This document shows, one piece after another, positions 25,221 through 37,545 of a stretch of DNA of 64,000 nucleotides. Under the pieces are notes generated by a model, which was given only the letters and a program-made list of their open reading frames with translations, was not told where the DNA came from and did no database searches. The position numbers and the translations under genes are program-made. The DNA is from Serratia sarumanii (lineage in GTDB: Bacteria; Pseudomonadota; Gammaproteobacteria; Enterobacterales; Enterobacteriaceae): positions 4,464,001 to 4,528,000 of the forward strand of contig NZ_CP124750.1 in NCBI RefSeq assembly GCF_029962605.1, in the 5' to 3' direction. How positions within the stretch are numbered: position 1 is the first letter of the stretch; every line of letters begins with the position of its first letter.

Positions 25221-28200
25221 GACGCCTTATCCTCCTTTGCCTTACGAAGTACCTCATTGATCTTCGGCTGGTCGAGATCGCCGCTGATATGGTAACGAAT
25301 CAGCGAAATCTTGCTCCACAGCGGCCCCAGCACCTGCGAGGCGGCGAACACCGCCGCGCCGACGATCGGGTTAACGACAAACGCAGTGGCCACGCCGACC
25401 GTCGCCGAAATCGCCGGCGCCACCACCGCTTCCATATCGATGCGGCGGCGCGCCAGATCGATCTGGCCACTCATGGCGATATCCGCCGCCAGGCCGTCGA
25501 TCAATAGATTATCAGTATGCATTATGCCATCTTTCAGCCAGGCGGTGCTGCGGATGGAATCAAAGTAGAAGCCTTTACCGAAGGTATCGCTGAAATCGAA
25601 CTGCAGCTTGCGCAGCAAGGCGTCGAAGCTGACCAGTCGCAGCAGCTGGCCGGCGCGGCCGCCGCCCATGCTGTCGATTTCTCCCTTGCCCATTTTGACC
25701 TGCAGCGCACCGCTCAGCGTATTGACCTGCGGCTGCCACGGCGCGCCGCGCCAGTACAAATCGAAGTCCACGTCGTAAGGCGCGCCTTTCAGCGGGATGG
25801 TGATGCCGAAGAAGGCGGCGGTTTCATCGATCTTGCCGCCGAGCAGCTTGCCTTTCAGCGAGCTGCGCTCTTCCTGCGCGTTCTGCTTCCACAGACCGGT
25901 GGCGCTCATGCGCCCTTTGCCGGTATCGACCAGGCCGTGATCCAGCGTCAGAGTATCGCCCCGATTGCTCAGATCCGCCTCGACCTTGCCGAGGTTCTGC
26001 CCCAGCACCCAGCACGACTTGCAGCGCAGCATCAGCGAAGGCCAGTCGCGGAAGCTGACTTTCTCCGGCGGCGGTGGCGGCGAACCCGCCGCGCTTTTCG
26101 TTTCGGCGAACTGCGGGTTGTAGTACAGGTAGTTGATATCGGCGCGCCACGGCCCGCGATCGGCCACCCGCAGGCTGCCGTCCACTTCATCGCTCTTGGC
26201 GCTCACCACGGTGGCGCCCAGCTGTTTTTCGGCTGACAGCGTCAGCTTATGCCAAGCCTGGCCGCCCAACAGCAGCTGCGGCGTGGTCAGCGCCACGGTG
26301 GTGGGGAAGCTGAAACCGCCCACCTGACCGCTGCCGCCGCCCTGTTTCAGCGCCGGCGCCAGCAGCGCCAGCCATTGCTCGCCGTCCAGCGCCGGCAGGT
26401 TCAGCGTCATCGACTTGCCGGCCGGCAGCGGTGGCGTGCCGCCACCGTTGGTTCGCCAGGCGGCGCGCGCCAGATTCACCTGTTTTTTGTCGAAGCTCCA
26501 TTCACTGTTGAAGCGGTTCTGCTTGCCCGCACTGCCGGTCAACATGAAGCCGTTCAGACCGCCTTTGACCTTGACGTTCACCGGCAAGGCTTCGCCCGGC
26601 GCCTTGTCCAACGGCGAAGGTAAGTGACTGCTCACTTTCTTCAGATCTGCGTCAAGGCCGATATCGTAGCTGGCCGAGCCCTGATGCGGCAGCGTGATGG
26701 CCACCTGGCTCTGCCAGGGCGCACTGCCGCGGAGCGCATCGGCGGCCTCTTTCGGCAGGCCGGGGAACTTGCCCGGCTGCCAGTCGCCCTTCAGGCCGAC
26801 GTTGACCTTGTAGTCACGCTCGCCTTCCTGAGTGGTGAAGTTGACCGCCACCGGCTGCCCGAACCAGGTGGCCGACAGGGGGTCGCTCTGCAGGTTGCCG
26901 TTGTCGAAGCGGAACTTGCCGCTGAGCTTTTGCAGTTCGCTGTCCAGCGGCTTGATCAGCAACGAGTTGTTGTTCAGCGCCACTTCACCGGTGGCTCTGA
27001 CCTGCTCGCCGTCCAGGGGAATATCGAGATGTAAGCGCCCACTGACATCACCGCCAATCTGCAGCTGATCCAGCGCCGCCCCCAGCGAATCGTGCAGCGG
27101 CGTCTGCATGAAGTAGTCATGCACGTCGCTGCCCGCACCCGCGACTTCGGCGTCGATCAGCAGCCGCTCTTTCAGGTAATCGGGGATCACCGCGCTGATA
27201 TTTTTGCCCGCCACCTTGCCCAGCCGGGTTTGCGGCGCATGCATCCACAATCCTTCGTTAGCGAAGTCGAGGTCGATCGCCAAATCGGTCAGCGCCGGCC
27301 AGCCCGGTTGGAACTGGAAAGTGGCGTGACGCAGCGGCACGAAGACTTCGAACTGCCCTTCGTTTTTACGGTACGGGAAGTGCTGCGGATCGCCGGAATA
27401 AATCAGCGTGGCGTTATCCACCTGGCCGCCCTGAATGGCGCCGCTCAGGTAGTCCACCAGATGCTTGCCCATCAGCGGTTCCGGGAAATAGCGCCAGGCC
27501 TCGGCGCCGTCATACAGGCGGATGCCCGCCAGGATATTCAGCCACGGATCGCCCTTGGCCGGCTGCTGATAACGGAAATCGCCGTTGACCCACAGCGACT
27601 TCGCCTTGACGTCCAGCCCCTGGCTCGCCAGCTCCCAGCCTTGATCGTTGTAACGCCAGGTCAGCGCGCCGCGCGCGCTGCTGATTTCAAGCGGCGCACG
27701 GAACATATCGCCGTAAGGCAAGGTGCTGCCTGCCAGCCCCAGCGTCAGGCGGCCGTTCTCCACCCCGCCGCTCAACGCGCCGGAGAAGTGGTTGACGCCG
27801 GGCAGCAGCTCCCAACGCTGCCAGCTGACATCGCGCCACAGCGCCTGGAAACGGCTCTTTTCCGGCTGCTTCAGCGGGATGTCCAGCGCCAGGGCCTCCA
27901 TCGTCCCCTGCGGCTGCAGATCGTTCCAGCGATCGAGCACGTCCGGGCTGAGGAACGAGAAGGTCGGCAGCAGCGCCGACAGGCGCTCCAGCTGAAGGTT
28001 AGTCGCACGCACCCGCAGCTCTTCATTCTGTGCCGGCCCCATGAACTCGGTGTTTTCCGGCAGCCACAGGGCAGAAAGCGTGCCCTGCGGCCAGGCCTGG
28101 CCATCGGTGCTCAACCGCAGCTGCGGCACGTCGAGCTGCCAACCGGTGCCCTGGCGGCGCAGCGACAGCGCCAGATTGTCCACGTCCAGCCGGTGCTGCG

Positions 28201-29020
28201 CGGCGCCGGTATCCCAGTTGGCCGCCCCCTGCTTGAGCAAAGCATGGCCGCCGGCAATCTCGCCGTTCTGCACCTGCAGCCAGGCCGCCAGGCTGAAGTC
28301 GGCGCTTTCCAGCCCGGTGTTGGCGCGCAGCCAGCGGGTAAACCAGGGTTTCATGTCGATGTTATCGGCCTGCAGGTAGACCGTGCCGGTGTCCAACAGG
28401 CCCTGATTATCGCGCAGGTCCATGCGCAGCTGCACCACGCCGTGCTGGCCGTTCAGCGTCGACAGGCTGATCTGCCCCTCGGCGCGGTGGCGCTCGCGGC
28501 CGTTGAGCCAGGTCAGTTGGGGAATGTCGAATTCGGCGCGCGCGCCGGCAGGCGTCAGGAATGAGATACGGCTGTCGCGCAGATCGAAATGGTCGAGCTG
28601 GCGCAGCATCAGATCGCCGATTTTGCCCGGCTCAAGGCCTTCGCCCTGCCGGTCGCCGCCCAGCGTGGCGTTCAGATCGAGGCGGAATTGATAGAAGGTC
28701 AGATCGCGGAACTGCCAGCGCCAGTGCAGCAGCGATTGCCACACGTCCAGCGCCAGCGTCACGCGTTCGATATGCACATCGCTTTTGGGCAGCGTGGCGC
28801 TCAGGTTGCGCATTTCAAGCTGTGGGCCGAACGTTTCCCAGCTGCCCTGCAGGAAATCCATCTGCACGGGCACGCCGGACAGCTTCTCCACCTGCGCCAG
28901 CAGTTGGGGACGATAGTCGTTCAGCTTCGGCAGCATCAGGCGCAGCCCGCTGATCAGCAGCGCCACAATCACGATTAGGGTGGCGCCTGTTGCTAACAGA
29001 ATCCCAGGCAGTCGCCTCAC
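25217..29020 (-). CDS. yhdP: YhdP, AsmA-like envelope phospholipid-transport protein
   Basis: A 1267-residue protein, the same size as E. coli YhdP. One N-terminal membrane anchor (residues about 5-28) is followed by a very long periplasmic region of repeated beta-strands, typical of the AsmA/VPS13-like bridge family. YhdP, with TamB and YdbH, moves phospholipids from inner to outer membrane and affects outer-membrane permeability. The GTG at 29018-29020 with AGGAG upstream is the start (MRRLPGILL matches the family). It lies about 90 bp after rng and reads into the nit and tldD genes. Confidence 0.94.
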   Translation of the reverse strand: MRRLPGILLATGATLIVIVALLISGLRLMLPKLNDYRPQLLAQVEKLSGVPVQMDFLQGSWETFGPQLEMRNLSATLPKSDVHIERVTLALDVWQSLLHWRWQFRDLTFYQFRLDLNATLGGDRQGEGLEPGKIGDLMLRQLDHFDLRDSRISFLTPAGARAEFDIPQLTWLNGRERHRAEGQISLSTLNGQHGVVQLRMDLRDNQGLLDTGTVYLQADNIDMKPWFTRWLRANTGLESADFSLAAWLQVQNGEIAGGHALLKQGAANWDTGAAQHRLDVDNLALSLRRQGTGWQLDVPQLRLSTDGQAWPQGTLSALWLPENTEFMGPAQNEELRVRATNLQLERLSALLPTFSFLSPDVLDRWNDLQPQGTMEALALDIPLKQPEKSRFQALWRDVSWQRWELLPGVNHFSGALSGGVENGRLTLGLAGSTLPYGDMFRAPLEISSARGALTWRYNDQGWELASQGLDVKAKSLWVNGDFRYQQPAKGDPWLNILAGIRLYDGAEAWRYFPEPLMGKHLVDYLSGAIQGGQVDNATLIYSGDPQHFPYRKNEGQFEVFVPLRHATFQFQPGWPALTDLAIDLDFANEGLWMHAPQTRLGKVAGKNISAVIPDYLKERLLIDAEVAGAGSDVHDYFMQTPLHDSLGAALDQLQIGGDVSGRLHLDIPLDGEQVRATGEVALNNNSLLIKPLDSELQKLSGKFRFDNGNLQSDPLSATWFGQPVAVNFTTQEGERDYKVNVGLKGDWQPGKFPGLPKEAADALRGSAPWQSQVAITLPHQGSASYDIGLDADLKKVSSHLPSPLDKAPGEALPVNVKVKGGLNGFMLTGSAGKQNRFNSEWSFDKKQVNLARAAWRTNGGGTPPLPAGKSMTLNLPALDGEQWLALLAPALKQGGGSGQVGGFSFPTTVALTTPQLLLGGQAWHKLTLSAEKQLGATVVSAKSDEVDGSLRVADRGPWRADINYLYYNPQFAETKSAAGSPPPPPEKVSFRDWPSLMLRCKSCWVLGQNLGKVEADLSNRGDTLTLDHGLVDTGKGRMSATGLWKQNAQEERSSLKGKLLGGKIDETAAFFGITIPLKGAPYDVDFDLYWRGAPWQPQVNTLSGALQVKMGKGEIDSMGGGRAGQLLRLVSFDALLRKLQFDFSDTFGKGFYFDSIRSTAWLKDGIMHTDNLLIDGLAADIAMSGQIDLARRRIDMEAVVAPAISATVGVATAFVVNPIVGAAVFAASQVLGPLWSKISLIRYHISGDLDQPKINEVLRKAKEDKAS

Positions 29021-29107
29021 GCAGTTCTCCTTGCTCCGCTGCCTGGCAACGGGAATATCTATGCACTGACGGGCCCGGCATGCCGGGCCCTTACGATGTC
29101 GGACGGG

Positions 29108-30577
29108 CTACATCATGACGACGTCGAACTGCTCCTGGCTGTACAACGGTTCGATCTGCACCTTCACCTGTTTGCCGACGAAGATCTCCACTTCGGCCAG
29201 CGCATGCGACTCTTCGCTCTTCAACGCTTCGCCGACCGCCGCGGAGGCGTACACCAGGAAGCGATCGGAATCGTAAGCATGGTGCACGCGCACAATCTCG
29301 CGCAAGATCTCGTAGCACACGGTTTCCACCGTTTTCACGGTGCCGCGCCCATTGCAAGTAGGACAATCGTGACAGAGCACATGTTCAATGCTTTCACGCG
29401 TGCGTTTACGCGTCATTTCAACTAAGCCTAGCTGAGAGAAGCCGTTGATCGTGGTTTTTACCCGATCTTTACTCAACGCCTGCTCCAGCGAGTGCAGCAC
29501 CCGGCGGCGATGCTCTTCGTTGTTCATATCGATAAAGTCGATGATGATGATGCCGCCCAGGTTACGCAGCCGCAGCTGGCGCGCGATGGCCTGCGTCGCC
29601 TCGATGTTGGTATTGAAGATGGTTTCGTCGAGGTTGCGGTGGCCGACGAAGGCGCCGGTGTTGATGTCAACGGTGGTCATCGCCTCGGTCTGATCGATGA
29701 TCAGATAGCCGCCGGACTTCAGCTCCACCTTGCGCTCCAGCGCGCGCTGGATCTCGTTTTCCACATCGTACAGATCGAAAATCGGCTGGCTGCCGGTATA
29801 GAGTTCGAGCTTGTTGGTGATGTCCGGAATGTACTCGCCGGTAAACTCCACCAGCAGATCGTGCGTCAGCCGCGAATCGACGCGGATGCGATCCAACGCC
29901 GCGCCGGCGAAATCGCGCAGGATGCGCTGCGCCAGCGCCAGCTCGCCGTACAGCTTGTATTTGGTCTGGTTGCGCTTCTTGCGCTCCATCACCTTGGTCC
30001 ACAGGCGTTTGAGGAACGCGGCGTCCTGCGCCAGCTCTTCCTCGCCGATGCCTTCCGCCGCGGTGCGGATGATAAAACCGCCCAGCTCGTCGCAGTGCGG
30101 CGCAACGATGGCTTTCAGGCGCTCGCGCTCGGCTTCGCTTTCAATGCGCTGCGAAACGCCGACGTGCGCCGCGCCCGGCATGAAGACCAGATAGCGCGAA
30201 GGCAGCGTGATGTCGGTGGTCAGGCGCGCGCCCTTGGTGCCGAGCGGATCTTTCACCACCTGCACCATCAGGTCTTGCCCCTGGCGCACCAGCTCAGCGA
30301 TGTCGCGCACGTGGAAGTTTTTCCGCTCGTCGCCGGCGACGCATTCGGTATGCGGCATGATGTCGGAGGCGTGCAGGAAGGCGGCCTTGTCCAGGCCGAT
30401 GTCGACGAACGCCGCCTGCATCCCCGGCAGGACGCGGCTGACGCGCCCTTTATAGATATTGCCGACGATGCCGCGTTTGGATTCGCGTTCGATATGGATC
30501 TCTTGCAGAATGCCGCCATCGATATAGGCGACCCGCGTTTCAGACGGTGTGATATTAACCAGTAGCTCAGCTGTCAT
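29108..30577 (-). CDS. rng: ribonuclease G
   Basis: A 489-residue RNase E/G-family endonuclease. It has an N-terminal S1 RNA-binding domain (about residues 35-130), an RNase-H-like part, and the DNase-I-like catalytic region with Asp residues in VDINTGAF and IIDFIDM. The zinc-link cysteines lie in CHDCPTC. It matures the 5' end of 16S rRNA and turns over some mRNAs such as adhE. It lacks the long scaffold tail of RNase E, as expected for RNase G. It lies 38 bp after maf. Confidence 0.96.
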   Translation of the reverse strand: MTAELLVNITPSETRVAYIDGGILQEIHIERESKRGIVGNIYKGRVSRVLPGMQAAFVDIGLDKAAFLHASDIMPHTECVAGDERKNFHVRDIAELVRQGQDLMVQVVKDPLGTKGARLTTDITLPSRYLVFMPGAAHVGVSQRIESEAERERLKAIVAPHCDELGGFIIRTAAEGIGEEELAQDAAFLKRLWTKVMERKKRNQTKYKLYGELALAQRILRDFAGAALDRIRVDSRLTHDLLVEFTGEYIPDITNKLELYTGSQPIFDLYDVENEIQRALERKVELKSGGYLIIDQTEAMTTVDINTGAFVGHRNLDETIFNTNIEATQAIARQLRLRNLGGIIIIDFIDMNNEEHRRRVLHSLEQALSKDRVKTTINGFSQLGLVEMTRKRTRESIEHVLCHDCPTCNGRGTVKTVETVCYEILREIVRVHHAYDSDRFLVYASAAVGEALKSEESHALAEVEIFVGKQVKVQIEPLYSQEQFDVVMM

Positions 30578-30615
30578 GCCTTCTCCTCAGAGCCGGTCGA
30601 TAATGGCAGCGCCCA

Positions 30616-31200
30616 TCAACCGGTTCTTACATCACGTAATGCGACAAAATTACTGAGCAGCTCATGTGTTTCGACCAGCGGCAGACCAACCACCGCGTGA
30701 TAACTCCCGGTTATCGTTCTGACGAAACAACCACCCTTTCCTTGAATTCCATAGGCGCCCGCCTTATCCATCGGTTCGCCCGTAGCAATATAGTCGCGGA
30801 TATCCTGTTGTGACAGGCTGCGGAACGTCACGTCGGTCACCACCAGCTGGCAGCGCACGTCGTGGCGATCGGCGATCGCCACCGCCGTCATCACCTGATG
30901 CTGCTTGCCGGACAGCGCCGCCAGCATGTCCGCCGCATGGGCTTCGTCGCGCGGCTTCTCCAGCACCCGGCCGTTGAGCACCACGATGGTGTCGGCGCCC
31001 AGCACCAGCCGATCTTCCTGCGCCAGCGCTACGCCGGCTTTGGCCTTGTCCTGCGCCAGGCGGCGCACATAGGCTTCGGCGGCTTCGCCTTCCCGGCGCT
31101 GCTCTTCGGTATGCGTCAGCAAAATGTCGAACGACACGCCGAGCAGGGTCAGCAGTTCACGTCGACGTGGGGAGCCGGAGGCCAGATAAAGCGAAGTCAT
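30616..31200 (-). CDS. Maf-family dTTP/UTP pyrophosphatase (YhdE)
   Basis: A 194-residue Maf protein with [10 protein letters not shown] at residues 8-17 (the phosphate-binding SxSxRR signature), LGADTIVVL around residue 68, and a C-terminal KGGCF-type segment. Maf/YhdE hydrolyses dTTP, UTP and modified pyrimidine nucleotides to monophosphates, a house-cleaning role, and overproduction blocks septation. It follows mreD by 10 bp, as in E. coli (yhdE). Confidence 0.93.
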   Translation of the reverse strand: MTSLYLASGSPRRRELLTLLGVSFDILLTHTEEQRREGEAAEAYVRRLAQDKAKAGVALAQEDRLVLGADTIVVLNGRVLEKPRDEAHAADMLAALSGKQHQVMTAVAIADRHDVRCQLVVTDVTFRSLSQQDIRDYIATGEPMDKAGAYGIQGKGGCFVRTITGSYHAVVGLPLVETHELLSNFVALRDVRTG

Positions 31201-31210
31201 TGAGATACCC

Positions 31211-31699
31211 TTACTGTACGGCGAACTGACGGCGGATTTTGCGCATCAACAGGAATAACCACGGCCACAAAATGCCGTTTACCACACTACTCCAGAACAC
31301 CTCTGGGCGGAAAGAGACGTTGATCACTAAAAACTCAGCCCAGAACACCACCACGTCCATCGACAGCGACAGCAGCACGACGATCAGCGCCTGTTGCCAC
31401 AGCGCCATATTGCGGAACAGTTGGAATTTGAACGCCACCAGATAGGCGATGATGCCCAGCGCCAGCGCGCGCACGCCCAGCGTAGAGCCGAGGATCAGAT
31501 CCATGATCAACCCCAGCACGAAGCCGGTGCCGACGTTGACGCGGTGCGGCAAGGCCATCACCCAGTAAATGAGGATCAGCACCAGCCACGAAGGCCGGAA
31601 CATGTAGATCTGTTCCGGCCACGGCATGATTTGCAGCACCAACGCCACCAGGAACGACAGCCAGATGATCCAGCGCCCGTGGCTGCGGTAACTGTTCAT
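31211..31699 (-). CDS. mreD: rod-shape protein MreD
   Basis: A 162-residue inner-membrane protein with about five to six spans and the MreD pattern ([17 protein letters not shown] near residues 60-76). It is part of the elongasome with MreB, MreC, RodA and PBP2. Its start overlaps the mreC stop by 4 bases, so MreC and MreD are coupled. Confidence 0.95.
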   Translation of the reverse strand: MNSYRSHGRWIIWLSFLVALVLQIMPWPEQIYMFRPSWLVLILIYWVMALPHRVNVGTGFVLGLIMDLILGSTLGVRALALGIIAYLVAFKFQLFRNMALWQQALIVVLLSLSMDVVVFWAEFLVINVSFRPEVFWSSVVNGILWPWLFLLMRKIRRQFAVQ

Positions 31700-32721
31700 G
31701 GCACCACTCCCGCCGCGGCAGGCTGAGCTTGGGGCTGGACAGACGCCGGAGCGACGGTTTGCGGCGCCACGCCGGTGGCCGGCGCCGGCAGCTGCGGCCC
31801 GACCGAACCGGCAGGCGGCAGCACCTGCGGCATCATCTGCATCAGGCGTTCATTGGCCACGCGGTGCACTTCGTCCGGCGGCAACGGCATGTCGCCGTTG
31901 CGATCGGCGCCCCACAGCAGCAGCAGGTAGCGCAAGCGCTGCAGACCGGCGGTCGGCCGCGCCTGAATCACGGTGTAAGCGCGCTGGTTATCGACCTTGA
32001 CCGAGGAAACCACCGCCACCGGATAGCCTTCCGGGAAGCGGCCGCCGAGGCCGGAGGTGACCAGCACATCGCCAACGCGGATATCGGTGTTGTTCGGCAG
32101 GTGCTCCAGCTGCAGATCGTCGGCGCAGCCGCTGCCTGCGGCGATCACTCGAATATCGTTGCGCAGCACCTGGATCGGCAGCGCGTGCGAGGCGTCGCAG
32201 ATCAGCAGCACGCGGCTGGTGACTTTCGCCACCGCCACCACCTGGCCGACCACGCCCTTGTCGCTGATCACCGGCTGGCCTTCATAGACTCCGTTGTCCG
32301 ACCCTTTGTCGATCACCACCTGATCGCTGTAGGGATCGGAGCCGGTGGAGATCACCTGGGTGACCATCTTGTGTTCGTCCTGGCGCAGCGGAGAACCCAG
32401 CAGCTCGCGCAAGCGGGCGTTTTCCTGCTTGAATTGGCCAAGAAGAAGAATATCGCTGTTTTTCAGCAGCAGTTCCTGCCGCAGAGCGCGGTTTTCCAGC
32501 TCCAGCTGTTGGCGGGTGGCCAGCGTTTCTGACACGCTGTCCAAAACTTTACGCGGCCCGTTGGCCAGAAAATAGAAAGGGCTGACTGCGGTGTCCATGT
32601 AGTTGCGTATCTTCACGAACGTGCCGAGCCGGCTGTCGGCAACGATCAGGCCAATGGCCGCAATCACCGCCAAAAAAAGTCGCAGTTGCAGGGAAGGCCC
32701 CCTGCTAAAAATCGGCTTCAT
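31696..32721 (-). CDS. mreC: rod-shape protein MreC
   Basis: A 341-residue bitopic protein. It has one membrane span near residues 12-30, a coiled coil (about 70-115), a periplasmic double beta-barrel domain (about 120-270), and a proline/glutamine/alanine-rich tail (about 285-341) of variable length in the family. MreC activates PBP2-RodA in side-wall synthesis. The start [19 protein letters not shown] matches homologues. A gap of about 95 bp plus part of an mRNA leader separates it from mreB. Confidence 0.95.
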   Translation of the reverse strand: MKPIFSRGPSLQLRLFLAVIAAIGLIVADSRLGTFVKIRNYMDTAVSPFYFLANGPRKVLDSVSETLATRQQLELENRALRQELLLKNSDILLLGQFKQENARLRELLGSPLRQDEHKMVTQVISTGSDPYSDQVVIDKGSDNGVYEGQPVISDKGVVGQVVAVAKVTSRVLLICDASHALPIQVLRNDIRVIAAGSGCADDLQLEHLPNNTDIRVGDVLVTSGLGGRFPEGYPVAVVSSVKVDNQRAYTVIQARPTAGLQRLRYLLLLWGADRNGDMPLPPDEVHRVANERLMQMMPQVLPPAGSVGPQLPAPATGVAPQTVAPASVQPQAQPAAAGVVP

Positions 32722-32815
32722 AAATTATGCGAGTTCCTCGACAACAGAAAGAGGAACCGTACCCGATTCTCGCTGTGCGCATTCATCCGATACGATTCCT
32801 CCTTCCAGGGGCTGA

Positions 32816-34272
<1,457 letters not shown>

Positions 34273-36207
34273 TTAAACGCGATAACGACGTGAATATTTT
34301 TTACGCCCCGCGTCGATCGGTTCCGGCGACGCGAAAAAGTCGCCCTGCCCGCCGTGGATCCCTCGCTCTTTCAGCGTCTGCCACTCGTTGCGCGTGCGTA
34401 CGCCGGCGGCGAACACCTGCGCGCGCGTGCCCGCGCAGGCGCCGGTCAGGCTCTGCACGAACAGCTGGTTTTCGTCCCGCTTATCGATGCTCCGCACCAA
34501 TCCCGGGTGGAGCTTGACGATCTCCACCTGCAGCGACTTGATATAGGACGTACTGACCACGGTTAAACCCGCTTTGGACACCGCGAGGCGGCAGCCCAGC
34601 CCTGACAACAGCCTCAGCACCGGACGCAAACGGTCGATATGTTGACACACATCTGCCTCCGCAAGTTCAATCAGAATTCGCCGACGTTGACTTTTTTCGC
34701 ACTGCAGCAATGTATCGCGCAGCCAGCGCTGGAAAGAGCGCTGCAAAATCGAGTCCACGCACAGCGGAAACGCCAGCGTTTCCTCGGGCCACTGCGTCAA
34801 CAAGGGAATGATGCGGCTCACCTGTTGGCGATCGTAACTTTCCGCCAGCCCGAGCTGCTGCACCAGCGGCATATATTCCGCCGGCAGCAATTCCTGGGTG
34901 CCGTCATAGATCCGGCTCATGATCTCGCGATGGTGCACCTCGCCCCCCACGGTCACCGCCGGTTTCTGATACAGCCGCGGGCCGCCGCGCGCCAGCACCT
35001 GTTCCAGCAGCGTGCGCCATTTGACGCTGCCGCGCCCCTTTTCCGGCACCTGGCTGTCGTACACATACCACCCGTTTTCGCCCTGCAGCGTAGCGTGGCG
35101 CGTCGCCTGCTCCGCATAATCGATCACCTGCTCGGTGGTTTGACCGCTGCGGTACGCCACGATGCCGATGTGCAGGAAGGCCTCGCGGTCGATCAGCGCC
35201 GTGGAAGGCAAGGCATCGATGGCGTTAACCAGCTGTGAGGCGATGCCGTCGGCCTCCTTCAGGGTTCGATGCGGCAACAACACGGTAAAATCGCTGTGGA
35301 AGTAGCGCGCCAGCAGCGCCGACGGATAGCGCATCACGAAGGTAGACAGCAGATTGACCAGCGAATACATCAGCTCCTGCACCGCCACGCTGCCGTGCGT
35401 CTCGCGCAGGGTCTCGAAATCGGGCAGCCGCACCATCATCACGATGCCGTGCGAGCCTTCGTCTTCCAGCTGAGTGGTCAACTGGTTATCGAAGAACAGG
35501 CGATTATTCAGCCCGGTTTTGGCGTCCTGCGCGGCAAAGGCGCGGATCAGCGTATCGACCCGGCTGCGCTCTTCCCGCGCTTCCGCCAGATCGGCCAGCA
35601 GGCGGTCGAGCGCGCCGCTGACATTGGCCGGCCACTCACGCACGTCGCCCTGCATGACGTTTTCGCGTTCGCCGTTCAGAATGCGCCGTGCGCGGCGTTC
35701 CAGACGATCTTCGCCGTCGGCCTGCTCACGCAGCCAGCGCAGGCTGAACAGCAAAACCACCACCATCACGACGATCGACAGCGTGACGGCGGCGGTGGAT
35801 TGCAGCGTGCGCACGTCGCTGGCGAAGGGGTCGCGGTAGGTGATGTGCAGCGTGCTGCCCGGATGCTGCAACAGGGGACGCGAGACCTGACGATAGCCGT
35901 TCAGCGCATCCCAGTGCTCTTTTTCCTGCGTGGGCAATTGATAGTCGAGCAGTTGGCTGCTACCGGCCTCTATGCGGATCGACACGATGCCGAGCGTGCG
36001 CATGACGATCGGCAACCATTTTTCCTGCTCCTGCGGCGGCTCGCTCAGCATGGCTTGATCGAGAGTGGTGACCAGCGAATCCAAGCGGCGCTCCTGGCGA
36101 TCCTGGGTAACGTAAAAGAAGCTGTATGAGCATCCCATCAGCATCAAAAACATCGCCAGCGCGACCAACAGAGTGATCAATGCAGAGAGTTTGGTGGTAA
36201 ATCGCAT
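34273..36207 (-). CDS. csrD: CsrD, RNase E regulatory protein with degenerate GGDEF/EAL domains
   Basis: A 644-residue membrane protein. It has two spans (about residues 8-32 and 135-158) around a periplasmic segment, a HAMP-like linker, a degenerate GGDEF domain (about 225-380, with HSDFTVLLPHRT in place of an active GGDEF loop) and a C-terminal EAL-like domain lacking the catalytic set. CsrD does not make or break c-di-GMP; it directs RNase E to the CsrB/CsrC sRNAs and so raises free CsrA. It sits upstream of mreB as in E. coli. Confidence 0.93.
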   Translation of the reverse strand: MRFTTKLSALITLLVALAMFLMLMGCSYSFFYVTQDRQERRLDSLVTTLDQAMLSEPPQEQEKWLPIVMRTLGIVSIRIEAGSSQLLDYQLPTQEKEHWDALNGYRQVSRPLLQHPGSTLHITYRDPFASDVRTLQSTAAVTLSIVVMVVVLLFSLRWLREQADGEDRLERRARRILNGERENVMQGDVREWPANVSGALDRLLADLAEAREERSRVDTLIRAFAAQDAKTGLNNRLFFDNQLTTQLEDEGSHGIVMMVRLPDFETLRETHGSVAVQELMYSLVNLLSTFVMRYPSALLARYFHSDFTVLLPHRTLKEADGIASQLVNAIDALPSTALIDREAFLHIGIVAYRSGQTTEQVIDYAEQATRHATLQGENGWYVYDSQVPEKGRGSVKWRTLLEQVLARGGPRLYQKPAVTVGGEVHHREIMSRIYDGTQELLPAEYMPLVQQLGLAESYDRQQVSRIIPLLTQWPEETLAFPLCVDSILQRSFQRWLRDTLLQCEKSQRRRILIELAEADVCQHIDRLRPVLRLLSGLGCRLAVSKAGLTVVSTSYIKSLQVEIVKLHPGLVRSIDKRDENQLFVQSLTGACAGTRAQVFAAGVRTRNEWQTLKERGIHGGQGDFFASPEPIDAGRKKYSRRYRV

Positions 36208-36411
36208 CCCTGTGCCTTGTCCGCTATGGTTAAGTGAGTGTTCACCCTTTAGCTAAAAGGGGCCGTCCAACCCTAACAAGCCTTGCCGAGGAATTAAACC
36301 TGCAAGCGCCATTTTTGTCCTTTATCAGGACTTGGGCCGCTTATTATGCATATAGTCAAATAACTGTGATTCAGCCATTGATAGAAAAGTGTAAACGAGA
36401 GGAAGAGTGAC

Positions 36412-37389
36412 ATGCGTGCACTGTTATTGGAACAACAAGACGACCAAACTCTGGCTCATATCAAAGATATCGACAGCGATCGGTTGCCGGAAGGCGATGT
36501 CACCGTCGACATCAACTGGTCCAGCCTGAACTACAAGGACGCGCTGGCGATCACCGGCAAAGGCAAGATCGTGCGCAACTTCCCGATGGTGCCGGGCATC
36601 GACTTCGCCGGCACCGTGCGCCACAGCCGCGACGATCGCTTCAAAGAGGGGCAAAGCGTGGTGCTCACCGGCTGGGGCGTGGGCGAACACCACTGGGGCG
36701 GGTTGGCCGAGCAGGCGCGCGTCTCCGGTGAGTGGCTGGTGCCGCTGCCGAACGGCCTGGATGAGCGCAAGGCGATGATCATCGGCACCGCCGGCTTTAC
36801 CGCCATGCTGTGCGTGATGGCGCTGGAGGAAGGCGGCGTGCACCCTGACGACGGCGATATCCTGGTCACCGGCGCCAGCGGCGGCGTGGGCAGCACCGCC
36901 ATCGCCCTGCTGGCGGCGCTGGGTTACCGGGTGACCGCCATCAGCGGCCGCGACAGCAATACCGACTACCTGAAAGCGCTCGGCGCCAAAGAGGTGATGC
37001 CGCGCGATGGCTATATCGACACGCCGCGCCCGCTGGAGAAACAGCTGTGGGCCGGCGCGGTGGACACCGTCGGCGACAAACTGCTGGCGCGGGTGCTGGC
37101 GCAGATGAACTATAACGGCACCGTCGCCGCCTGCGGCCTGGCGGGCGGTTATCAGCTGCCGACCACCGTGATGCCGTTCATTCTGCGCAACGTGCGCCTG
37201 CAGGGCGTGGATTCGGTGCATACGCCGCTGCACCGCCGCCAAACCGCCTGGGAACGGCTGGCCGGCATTCTGCCGGACAGCTTCTATCAGCAGGCCACGC
37301 ACGAAATCTCCCTCGAGCAGGCGCCGGCCACCGCTGCCGCGCTGTTGAACAACCAAATCACCGGCCGCACCCTGGTGAAAATCCGCTGA
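36412..37389 (+). CDS. acuI: AcuI (YhdH), acrylyl-CoA reductase (NADPH)
   Basis: A 325-residue medium-chain dehydrogenase/reductase of the YhdH/YhfP branch, without zinc ligands. The NADPH-binding motif GASGGVGSTAIALL lies near residues 149-162, and the family start LLLEQQDD..LAHI is present. AcuI reduces toxic acryloyl-CoA to propionyl-CoA. The ATG has GAGGAAGAG upstream. It is divergent from csrD across about 200 bp and is followed by a GC hairpin. Confidence 0.93.
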   Translation: MRALLLEQQDDQTLAHIKDIDSDRLPEGDVTVDINWSSLNYKDALAITGKGKIVRNFPMVPGIDFAGTVRHSRDDRFKEGQSVVLTGWGVGEHHWGGLAEQARVSGEWLVPLPNGLDERKAMIIGTAGFTAMLCVMALEEGGVHPDDGDILVTGASGGVGSTAIALLAALGYRVTAISGRDSNTDYLKALGAKEVMPRDGYIDTPRPLEKQLWAGAVDTVGDKLLARVLAQMNYNGTVAACGLAGGYQLPTTVMPFILRNVRLQGVDSVHTPLHRRQTAWERLAGILPDSFYQQATHEISLEQAPATAAALLNNQITGRTLVKIR

Positions 37390-37393
37390 CCTT

Positions 37394-37415
37394 CTCCCCC
37401 CGGCGACGGGGGGAG
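37394..37415 (+). terminator. GC hairpin after acuI
   Basis: The stem CTCCCCCC / GGGGGGAG (37394-37401 with 37408-37415) has a 6-base loop, 5 bases after the stop codon. There is no clean U-tract, so it is a weak or Rho-assisted terminator. Confidence 0.5.
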
Positions 37416-37545
37416 CGCCCGCTTCTGCGAAATTTCATATTTTCCCGCGTCCCCTCGCTTCCGGCCGCCTTTAGCGCCATGCTTATTTCATGAAGACCCG
37501 TCAGCCGCTCGCGAACGGCGGGAATCAGTCGCGGAGAACATAAGC